Of a stretch of 50,382 nucleotides of DNA, positions 40,476-47,544 are shown in pieces. Made by a program: the position numbers and the translations under genes. This DNA comes from JBKHJA01 sp046538375 (lineage in GTDB: Bacteria > Acidobacteriota > Aminicenantia > Aminicenantales > Aminicenantaceae): contig JBKHJA010000004.1 of the NCBI GenBank assembly GCA_046538375.1, forward strand, positions 1 through 50,382. The letters are read 5' to 3'. Each line of letters begins with the position of its first letter. The stretch's first letter is position 1. The notes under the pieces were generated by a model, which made no database searches, had not been told where the DNA came from, and saw only the letters and a list, made by a program, of their open reading frames with translations.

Positions 40476-40964
40476 ATGAAGAATATAGCCAGGGCTTCCC
40501 TTAAAGATCTGTTGAGATATGCGGTGAGATCAGAGATCGATTCTAACCAGGCCTATTCGGATTTGGCAAAAAAGCTTTCCAATCCTCTTCTTAAGGAAAA
40601 GTTTCAGTGGCTGGCCTACGAAGAGAATAAACATAAACAAACTGTAGAGAAGCTCTTCCATTCCCTGTTCCAGGGAGAGAAGCTTCAGGTCCCCGAAGAG
40701 CCGGCAGCAGAACTTCTCAAGAAGATTGAAGTCACCCCCTCCTCTACCCTGGTGGATATCTTGAAACAAGCCATGGATTCTGAAAAATCAGCGGAGACTT
40801 TTTATGCCAGCCTGGCCGAGAAAGTCAAAAACATCCACAAGAAGGTGCTTAATTATTTGAGCAAAGTGGAGCATTCTCATTACATGATGCTGGAAGGAGA
40901 ACTCTCTCTAGCTCTGGAATTCGAAGACTATGCCGAGCAGCCTATCGATAAAGTGGTGACTTAG
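40476..40964 (+). CDS. Rubrerythrin-like ferritin-fold protein
   Basis: A 162-residue four-helix di-iron protein. It shows the ligand pattern of the ferritin-like superfamily: Glu/Tyr in SEIDSNQAYSDL, E..H in YEENKHKQTVEKL, Glu in DSEKSAETFYASL and E..H in VEHSHYMMLEGEL. No rubredoxin domain at either end. It is likely a peroxide-scavenging or iron-oxidising protein. The ATG at 40476 has GGGAG 6 nt upstream; an ATG at 40470 overlaps the ptsI stop. It sits after ptsI and before the EncFtn gene, as part of an iron/oxidative-stress pair. Confidence 0.85.
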   Translation: MKNIARASLKDLLRYAVRSEIDSNQAYSDLAKKLSNPLLKEKFQWLAYEENKHKQTVEKLFHSLFQGEKLQVPEEPAAELLKKIEVTPSSTLVDILKQAMDSEKSAETFYASLAEKVKNIHKKVLNYLSKVEHSHYMMLEGELSLALEFEDYAEQPIDKVVT

Positions 40965-41038
40965 CTGTTCTCCTGAATGGAGTTATCATAAAGTCATCAT
41001 TAATTTGGACTAAGCAGTCCGCAAAAAGGAGGTTTGAG

Positions 41039-41347
41039 ATGAGTACTGTCTATCACGAGGCCGGATTATCAAAAGATGCCCAGGAAATTCACCGGGCACT
41101 GGCCAGCCTCATCGAGGAGCTGGAAGCTATAGATTGGTACAACCAGCGGGTGGACGTCACCGAAGACCAGCAGCTCAAAGCGGTCCTGGCCCACAACCGG
41201 GATGAGGAGATTGAACATGCTTCCATGGCCCTGGAGTGGCTGCGCCGGAAGATGCCCCGGTTTGATGAAGAGCTGAAGACTTACCTGTTCACTTCAGCTC
41301 CCATAACGGAAGTGGAAGAGATCAAACAAAAGGAAAAAAAGGATTAG
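41039..41347 (+). CDS. Encapsulated-ferritin (EncFtn) family protein without a visible encapsulin
   Basis: A 102-residue protein with the EncFtn pattern I remember from Rhodospirillum rubrum: ELEAIDWYNQRVDVTEDQQLKAVLAHNRDEEIEHASMALEWLRR. The ferroxidase ligands correspond to Glu27, Glu57 and His60, with Trp33/Tyr34 nearby, and the YLFTSAPIT segment follows. EncFtn is an annular decamer that oxidises Fe(II) inside an encapsulin shell. Here the C-terminus (EVEEIKQKEKKD) lacks a typical targeting peptide and no encapsulin gene is nearby in the window. A strong Shine-Dalgarno (AAGGAGG, about 6 nt before the ATG) is preceded by a small hairpin GGACT/AGTCC (41007-41020). Confidence 0.88.
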   Translation: MSTVYHEAGLSKDAQEIHRALASLIEELEAIDWYNQRVDVTEDQQLKAVLAHNRDEEIEHASMALEWLRRKMPRFDEELKTYLFTSAPITEVEEIKQKEKKD

Positions 41348-41357
41348 ACCGGAGAGG

Positions 41358-43472
41358 TTAAGAAGGCGGCTGGTTTTTATGGCGGTTTGTTTTGTCTTCT
41401 GATTTTTTCTGGATAACCTCGATCAACCGTTTGACTTCTCTCTGTTCCGGGTTCAGGCTTAAAGATGCTTTCAGAGCATCCAGGGCTTTATCTTCCTGGT
41501 TTGTTTGGTGGTAGCAGTAACCCAGGGAGTTGAGCAGCCTGGTGTCGCTGTTGTAGATTTTATTGCCTTCTAAAAGATTGTGAATAGCCTCTGAGTACTG
41601 TCCCTTTCCCATCTGAACTTGTCCTTTGATCAGGTAATAGTCGAACTGGAGTTTCTCCTCAGTTTTTAAGGTCTCTACCAGCTCAGAAGCCTGGTCGAAC
41701 CTGCTTTTCTTCAGAAGAAAGTAAGCATACTCCACCACCCCGTCTTTATAATCGGGATTGGCCTGGTATCCTTTCCTGTAAAACTTCTCTGCCTTCTCAT
41801 AATCTTTGATCCTGTCATACTGATAGGCCAGGGAATAAAAATAAAGGAAATTATTGGAAAGAGGAAAAGACTTGGCCAGAATGACCGGGCGGGGAAGATT
41901 CGGCTGAGGAGAGATGATGAAATGGGCCTCCTTTTCATCCATCACTTCTCCTCCTCCGTCAACCAGAGCCAGATTCATCTGATAGTAATCTGGAGGCAGT
42001 TGTTGAACGGGGACAGGCTGGAGGATGTTCATGTTTTTATGATAAGGGTGATCTTTCAGCTCTACAAAATAAGATGTCTGAGCAGGTCTGACTCTTTGAA
42101 GGCCCTGAATGTCCACTTTCAATTTCCCGCTCTCCCAAAGGGCTTCCGGCACATTCAGCAGAGTGCAGCTGAAGGCCGGTTGATCCGAGGCGGAGAAGGT
42201 TTTTTTAGGGTCCACCAGTATTCTCTTATCCACAGACCTGAAAGGAATGTGCATCGGACTTTTGTACTCTTCAACTTCGTATCCCAAAACCGGCTGGCTC
42301 AATCTGGGGGAAGAGGATGTTTCTGGAATGTGGAAGCTTTTCTCGAAAACCGTGAATTCTTTTCCCACCGAGTTTTGGACCAGGATGTTGAGCTGGTATT
42401 CCCCTTCAATGACCGGAAAGGAATCCTGGATAGCAATGCCGTTGCCTTTTATGGAGTCCAGATTGTCAGGTGAGACATAAAAAGGGAAGTCCTTGGAATA
42501 CTGGAGAATATTGTCCTCTCCCTTTTTTAAGCTCACGTTGACCTTGAAGTTGCAGTAATACTGGTCTTTGGGCTCGAAATAGTCCACGGATATGGTTTTG
42601 GGGACCAGGGAGAAATGCAGGAAGTTGATTCCGTACAGAGGATCATGGTTCCAGGCGATTTGGGTTTCGTTTTCTATGTAATTGGTCAGGTACTCGGTGC
42701 TGACTATGCCTTTGTAGTCAAGGAAATGAGTGGCATAAGAAGGGTTGATATCTTTTTTTGGAGATTCAAAAATTTTGGCCAGGATGATATTATTCCTGGG
42801 TGAAGGCTGGAAGTTATACGGATATTCTCCCGGTACTAAAGAAATGGCCATGTTGGCCAGGGTCGGAGCCAGTTCCTTTATTTTTTCATAAAGCTTCCGG
42901 TAGTCGGTCAAATCCAGACCGGATTTATGGATGATCAGTTCAGCCGGCCCGTCAGAGAAGGGATTGTACAGCTTGTATTCTCCTGAGCCATGCCTTTGAA
43001 AAAAAACAAGACCGAAATGGGTGGGAAGGCCCTTTTTCTTGTCTCCGTAATAGTACCAGATCTCGCTGGGATAAAGTCCCGCCTCATTGTGTCTTTCTAT
43101 GCTCACCGGAGGTCCCAGGATGATGTAGATTCTGGCCATATCGGTCATCCATCCCTCTCTGGGCGAGCCCCGTTTGAAGCGCTTGTCGGCGTACAGAAAA
43201 CGCTTGATGTGTTCCTCTTTGAATTCATTCTGCGGTGTGCCGGGGGTGGGATCTCTCTGCTTCCAGAATGTTTTGATAAACAGGTCCCTATCCCTGTTGC
43301 TGGAAAGCTCCATGAACACTTCTCTCTCTTCAGGGAGGATGATGTAGTGCACCAGGTTCAGCCACTCTCTGTATTTTTGAGGGAGGTCTTTCTCTTTTAT
43401 CTTGCTGGTGTATAGACTCCCTAAAACAAGAAAAAAGCAGATAAAAAAGATGATGATGGATTTTGCTTTCAT
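41358..43472 (-). CDS. GWxTD-domain protein with C-terminal TPR repeats
   Basis: A 704-residue exported protein. A signal peptide/anchor covers residues 5-20. The GWxTD domain (PF20094-type) has the hallmark GWMTD at 107-111 followed by MARIYIILGPP, preceded by the typical FIKTFWKQRDPTPGTPQNEF helix. The middle is beta-rich (about 230-520), and TPR units run from about 540 to 690 (YQYDRIKDYEKAEKFYRKGYQANP, GYCYHQTNQEDKALDALKASLSLNP). GWxTD function is not established. It is last in the operon with a second GWxTD gene, the phosphatase-superfamily/TPR gene and the CarboxypepD_reg/TPR gene, and runs tail to tail with EncFtn. Confidence 0.9.
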   Translation of the reverse strand: MKAKSIIIFFICFFLVLGSLYTSKIKEKDLPQKYREWLNLVHYIILPEEREVFMELSSNRDRDLFIKTFWKQRDPTPGTPQNEFKEEHIKRFLYADKRFKRGSPREGWMTDMARIYIILGPPVSIERHNEAGLYPSEIWYYYGDKKKGLPTHFGLVFFQRHGSGEYKLYNPFSDGPAELIIHKSGLDLTDYRKLYEKIKELAPTLANMAISLVPGEYPYNFQPSPRNNIILAKIFESPKKDINPSYATHFLDYKGIVSTEYLTNYIENETQIAWNHDPLYGINFLHFSLVPKTISVDYFEPKDQYYCNFKVNVSLKKGEDNILQYSKDFPFYVSPDNLDSIKGNGIAIQDSFPVIEGEYQLNILVQNSVGKEFTVFEKSFHIPETSSSPRLSQPVLGYEVEEYKSPMHIPFRSVDKRILVDPKKTFSASDQPAFSCTLLNVPEALWESGKLKVDIQGLQRVRPAQTSYFVELKDHPYHKNMNILQPVPVQQLPPDYYQMNLALVDGGGEVMDEKEAHFIISPQPNLPRPVILAKSFPLSNNFLYFYSLAYQYDRIKDYEKAEKFYRKGYQANPDYKDGVVEYAYFLLKKSRFDQASELVETLKTEEKLQFDYYLIKGQVQMGKGQYSEAIHNLLEGNKIYNSDTRLLNSLGYCYHQTNQEDKALDALKASLSLNPEQREVKRLIEVIQKKSEDKTNRHKNQPPS

Positions 43473-43493
43473 GGCTGCCGTCCTTAGTGGTCT

Positions 43494-44384
43494 TTATTCC
43501 GTTTTGATTTTTTCTATTTTTCTAAGTTTGTTGATTCCCTCTCTGTCTTTAACCAGAACATCAACATAATATTCGCCCGGCTTCAATTTATAGGGGAAGG
43601 TAAAGGTGATGAATTCCAGATCCAGGACTTTTTCCTCCAGCATTTTGAACTGCTTTTCCCTGGTGAATCTTCCCACTTTTTTGCCCTCTTCCTTGTAGAT
43701 AAAAAATTCGAACTGAAGATCACTCACCAGATATTGGTCCTGCTGTTGATAGTATAAATCTTGGGCCGGGATGCTGATGATGATCTCCTGCTGATCCCTT
43801 TTGTATTCAACCTGAAAATCTGCCGGCTCTTCTTTCTCTTCTTCTTTGATGCTGAACAGCAGTTTTTCTCTCTCCATGGCGTTGATCAGTTTCACCGGGT
43901 AGTTGTTTATCCTGAAATCTCCGGTGCCGTTTCGGTCCACGAATTCCACAGCCATCCTGTACTGGTAGTAAGCCCACACGATGCGGGCTTTCATGCTGGG
44001 AAGATCCAGGAAGGGCTGCTGTATTTTTTTATCTGGAGGCCCCAGCAGAAGGTAGATGCGGCCGCGGTCTGTTTTCCACCCCGGCCCTGTGCCTTCTTTA
44101 AAATAGTGATTGGCTGTTTCCACTCTGTTTTGAAACTCTTTCCTGGCTTCGTTTTCTTCTGTGGAAGGATCGGGATCTCTTTTTTCCCAGAATTCCTGGA
44201 TAAACTCCTTTCTTGATTTTTTATCCGGAAGCCGGGTGAATATCTCTTTTTCTTCATCGGTCATGATGAACCGGGCGGTCAGGAAAAACCCCCTGCTCTG
44301 TGGGTCCAGCTGGGAGGTTTTGTACACCGTGCAGCTCAAAGTCAGTCCTAGGCAAATCAAAAAAGCGGTTTTTAAATATTTCAT
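43494..44384 (-). CDS. GWxTD-domain lipoprotein
   Basis: A 296-residue protein. The signal peptide ends at LTLSC with Cys18, a plausible lipidation site. The GWxTD domain follows (EFIQEFWEKRDPDPST, then GWKTD at 102-106 and RGRIYLLLGPPDKK). Its C-terminal half is beta-strand-like (QDQYLVSDLQFEFFIYKEEGKKVG). The ATG at 44384 overlaps the upstream stop as ATGA and has AAGGA 9 nt upstream, which decides this start over one at 44393. A paralogue with a TPR tail follows after 21 nt, so the two probably act together in the periplasm. Confidence 0.88.
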   Translation of the reverse strand: MKYLKTAFLICLGLTLSCTVYKTSQLDPQSRGFFLTARFIMTDEEKEIFTRLPDKKSRKEFIQEFWEKRDPDPSTEENEARKEFQNRVETANHYFKEGTGPGWKTDRGRIYLLLGPPDKKIQQPFLDLPSMKARIVWAYYQYRMAVEFVDRNGTGDFRINNYPVKLINAMEREKLLFSIKEEEKEEPADFQVEYKRDQQEIIISIPAQDLYYQQQDQYLVSDLQFEFFIYKEEGKKVGRFTREKQFKMLEEKVLDLEFITFTFPYKLKPGEYYVDVLVKDREGINKLRKIEKIKTE

Positions 44385-46513
44385 TTCCTGCATTCCTTTA
44401 TCAGGGCCTCTATTTTCCGGCGCTCTTCAGAGGAGATGGAGTTTTTTTTAAGTTCCAGATACTTTTCAAAATATTCAAGCGCCTGATCTTTGTTTCCTTT
44501 TTTCAAATAAGATATTCCCAGGTTGTAAAGCGGAAAATCATAATCTGGGTCCAGTTGGATGGATTTCTCCCAGCACCACACAGCCTCATCCGCTTTTCCC
44601 ATGAGCTTATAGACTCCCCCCAAGCCGTTGTAGGCCGAAGCGAGCTGAGGATCGATGTGGATAGCCTGTTTGAAATTGCGGGTGGCTTTCTCCAGATCCT
44701 GGGCCTTTTTGGTTTTCAGAAACAGGGAAAGATAAAGAGAGCCCAGGTTGTTAAACACCATGGCGTAGTTTTTATCCAGATCCAGGGCTTTGTTATAGGC
44801 GTCCAGGGCTTTTTGATGCTCTCCTTTTCTCCAGTGAGCCACTCCTAAATAATTCCAGAGCTGAGGGTCATAGTCGATCAGAGCGATTCCCTGCCCAAGA
44901 ATCTCGATGGCTTTGTCGAACAGTCCGGCCTCCACCAGGAGGATGCCGTAGGTAGAGAGAATGGTGTAATTTCTGGGATTATGAAGGAATCCTTCTTCCA
45001 TGATGCTGACAGCTTCCCTCATCTGTCCCTGGGATTGAAGCATCACAGCAAGACGGCAGTAGGCCAGATCGAAATCTTTTCTGGTCTGGAGAATTTCCTT
45101 CAATAAATTGATCCCTTCGCTGATTCTTCCTTTTTCATAGGACACCATGGCCCGGGTGAATTTATTCTGGACAGGAAGCAGGGTTTTCAGGTCGTCCTCA
45201 GGGCCATGGTGCGCTTTCTGTGGAGCTTGAAAGGAAGAAACATATCCCAGGCTTTCCAGTTTCTGCCGGGTTTCCCGGTCCATCTTTTGAGCCGTTTTTG
45301 CTCTCTGGGGGGAGGAAAGCCTCTTTTGTATCTTTTTCAATTTTTTCTGGTAAGAGGAAAGATGGTTTTTTTGAGCCAGGTTTTTTTGTTCATCAAAGTC
45401 TTTTTCCAGCTCATACAATTCAGGAATCGGAGATTGGATGTACTTCTTTTTCTGTTCGATGAAGCCCCGCAGGGGTGCCCAGTTTCGGTTGTAGTGGGCA
45501 TGAAGGGATTCAAAATAGATAACCCTTTTATTTATTTTTCCCCCGTTGATCAATGGCACAAGAGAGATTCCCTGAAGAAAAGGAGGCTTTTTCTGTTCCA
45601 GAATATCGCAGATGGTGGGAAAAATATCCGCGTGGCTGACATAAGCCCGGCTGCGGCCGGCTCTTATCCCCGGACCAGCCATGATCAGGGGGACCCAGAG
45701 AGTGCTGTTGTAAGCAAAATAGCCGTGGGTGGATTCCCCGTGCTCTCCCAGAGATTCGCCGTGGTCTCCGGTCAGGATGATCAGGGTATTATCAGCCGCA
45801 CCTTCTCTTCTTAAGTATTCAAAAAGCCTTCCCAGTTCCTGGTCCACATAAGCCACCTCTCCAGAATAAAGGTCATCCTGGAAGGTGCTTAGAAAAGGCT
45901 GTGGCGGCGAGTATGGCTGATGGGGATCCCAGAGATGAATCCAGGTGAACCATTTCCCTCTCTGCTTTTTAAGCCATTTCAAAGAAGCTTTTATCACTTC
46001 CTCTGCCCGCCTTTCCGCATAGGCGAATTCCTGTGAGCTCTTGGAGCCGTAATAGTCATCATACACATCAAAGCCCTGGTTCAGCCCAAACCGGGAATCA
46101 AGCGGAAAAGCGCCCACAAAGGCTGAAGTGGCATATCCTTTTTCCTTTAAATATTCCGCCAGAGTATAAAAATCATCATGGAGTCTGAACTTGGAGTTGT
46201 CATGGATGCCGTGGTAGAGGGGAGTGGCGCCCAGCAGGATATTGGTGTGGGAGGGAAGAGTCAGAGGATTGTGAGCGAAGGCTCGAGTGAAAACCATCCC
46301 TTCTTCTGCCAGGCCGTCCATATGAGGAGTTTTCAAGTATTTATCACTGTAGCAGCTCAGCCTGTCCGGCCGGATGGTATCGATGGTGACCAGTAGGATA
46401 TTCAGGTCAGGAGGGGTTTTTTCAGAAGAAAAAGCATGAGGGTCTGAAAGGAATAAAAGGGCCGCGGAGAGAAAAATACAAAACGGGAATCCCTTTTTCG
46501 GTCTTCTTTTCAT
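44381..46513 (-). CDS. Alkaline-phosphatase-superfamily (sulfatase-like) protein with TPR repeats
   Basis: A 710-residue exported protein. The signal peptide is residues 8-28. The N-terminal sulfatase/phosphoester-transferase fold (about 35-380) has metal-binding LLVTIDTIRPD (Asp45), LTGDHGES and the YSHADIFPTICD-like segment. At the nucleophile position, where sulfatases have C/S-x-P-S-R, there is T85-L-P-S-H89, so it cannot be a formylglycine sulfatase; phosphoethanolamine and similar transferases use a Thr there. The C-terminal part has about six to eight TPRs (430-700). It lies between the CarboxypepD_reg/TPR gene (6 nt) and the GWxTD lipoprotein gene (4 nt overlap). Confidence 0.9.
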   Translation of the reverse strand: MKRRPKKGFPFCIFLSAALLFLSDPHAFSSEKTPPDLNILLVTIDTIRPDRLSCYSDKYLKTPHMDGLAEEGMVFTRAFAHNPLTLPSHTNILLGATPLYHGIHDNSKFRLHDDFYTLAEYLKEKGYATSAFVGAFPLDSRFGLNQGFDVYDDYYGSKSSQEFAYAERRAEEVIKASLKWLKKQRGKWFTWIHLWDPHQPYSPPQPFLSTFQDDLYSGEVAYVDQELGRLFEYLRREGAADNTLIILTGDHGESLGEHGESTHGYFAYNSTLWVPLIMAGPGIRAGRSRAYVSHADIFPTICDILEQKKPPFLQGISLVPLINGGKINKRVIYFESLHAHYNRNWAPLRGFIEQKKKYIQSPIPELYELEKDFDEQKNLAQKNHLSSYQKKLKKIQKRLSSPQRAKTAQKMDRETRQKLESLGYVSSFQAPQKAHHGPEDDLKTLLPVQNKFTRAMVSYEKGRISEGINLLKEILQTRKDFDLAYCRLAVMLQSQGQMREAVSIMEEGFLHNPRNYTILSTYGILLVEAGLFDKAIEILGQGIALIDYDPQLWNYLGVAHWRKGEHQKALDAYNKALDLDKNYAMVFNNLGSLYLSLFLKTKKAQDLEKATRNFKQAIHIDPQLASAYNGLGGVYKLMGKADEAVWCWEKSIQLDPDYDFPLYNLGISYLKKGNKDQALEYFEKYLELKKNSISSEERRKIEALIKECRK

Positions 46514-46519
46514 GCAATT

Positions 46520-47449
46520 TTACTTGTTGATTTCCTTTTTCAGATAATCGATGAATCCTTTGACCTGCTGGGCCCTGCCGGAATCAGGGTCGTGCTCCAG
46601 ATAGCTCTCAAACTGTGCCAGCGCCTCCTGGTGTTTGCCCATGGCGATATAGGTCAGGCCAAGCTGGTATCTGGCATCCAGAAATTCATCATCCCGTTCG
46701 ACCGCCCTCTGGTAGTATTTCAGAGCTTTCTCATACTGGGAATTCTCGTACAGGGAATTGCCGATGTTGTAAAGGACGATAACATCCTCGATTTTTTCAA
46801 ACTGGACTTTGTCGTACCAGGCCATGGCTTCTTTTTTCCGGCCCCGATTGGAGTAGCAGTTGCCGATGGCGATCAAGGCAGTGGTGTTTTCAGGATCCTG
46901 TTCCAGCACTTTTTTATAATGCTGTTCAGCCTGGCCGTATTCTTCCATCTGAAAATAGCAGTTCCCGATATTGAGGGAAATGATGTAGGCATCCGGATAC
47001 TCTTCCAGCATATTCTGGAAAACCTGGATGGCTTCCTGGTATTTCCCTTCGTCATACAGGGTGTTTCCCTGCCTCAAGGTTTCTTTCAGCTCTTCTGTCA
47101 GGACCAGGCCTTCCATTTTCTTCATGGTGATCTCAATGTCCGGGTTTCTCTTGTTCTCATAGATTTTGATGCTTATTTTTTTGGGCTCATACCCGATTTT
47201 CTCGAAGTCGATGTTCCATTTTCCCCGCCTTATCCAAAGCGCCTTCCACTCCCCGTTTTTATCGGTGGTGGTGGTGAAGCCCGCATCTGCCTTCAAACTG
47301 TACAGTTTGACTCTGACTCCCTCCACAGGATTGCCTTCATCGTCATAAACATATCCCTTAATTTTGCCTTTGCCCTGGTATCCTTGAGAGAAAAGGATTG
47401 AGGTGGTGAGAGTGGATAAGACTAGAAATAAAAGGCATGCCTTTTTCAT
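46520..47449 (-). CDS. Carboxypeptidase-regulatory-like domain protein with TPR repeats
   Basis: A 309-residue exported protein. The signal peptide (residues 1-22) is followed by a CarboxypepD_reg-like beta-sandwich (about 25-110; GKIKGYVYDDEGNPVEGVRVKLYS). The TPR part covers about 120-300 (YDEGKYQEAIQVFQNMLEEYPD, IGNCYSNRGRKKEAMAWYDKV). It has a strong ribosome-binding site (AAGGAG) upstream of the ATG. Located directly after the TonB receptor's terminator and 6 nt before the sulfatase-like gene. Likely a periplasmic adaptor; exact function unknown. Confidence 0.88.
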   Translation of the reverse strand: MKKACLLFLVLSTLTTSILFSQGYQGKGKIKGYVYDDEGNPVEGVRVKLYSLKADAGFTTTTDKNGEWKALWIRRGKWNIDFEKIGYEPKKISIKIYENKRNPDIEITMKKMEGLVLTEELKETLRQGNTLYDEGKYQEAIQVFQNMLEEYPDAYIISLNIGNCYFQMEEYGQAEQHYKKVLEQDPENTTALIAIGNCYSNRGRKKEAMAWYDKVQFEKIEDVIVLYNIGNSLYENSQYEKALKYYQRAVERDDEFLDARYQLGLTYIAMGKHQEALAQFESYLEHDPDSGRAQQVKGFIDYLKKEINK

Positions 47450-47490
47450 CCTTCGTTCTCCTTCATTTCCATCCTAACAAAAAAAGGGGC

Positions 47491-47526
47491 AAAAAAAAAG
47501 CCCCCCGCCTTGGGGCGGGAGGCTTT
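47491..47526 (-). terminator. Rho-independent terminator after the TonB receptor gene
   Basis: Minus strand: AAAAGCCTCCCGCC-CCAA-GGCGGGGGGC followed by nine T residues. A 10 bp GC-rich stem with a 4-nt loop, about 20 nt past the receptor stop codon. It lies inside an otherwise continuous minus-strand operon, so the TPR/phosphatase/GWxTD genes would be made at a lower level by read-through unless they have another promoter. Confidence 0.9.
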
Positions 47527-47544
47527 TCTGCTCTTGGGCTTCTT

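Noticed and set aside
34006..41347. Sigma-54 (-24/-12) promoter near the PTS genes
   Set aside because: No convincing TGGCACG-N4-TTGCA match was seen by eye.
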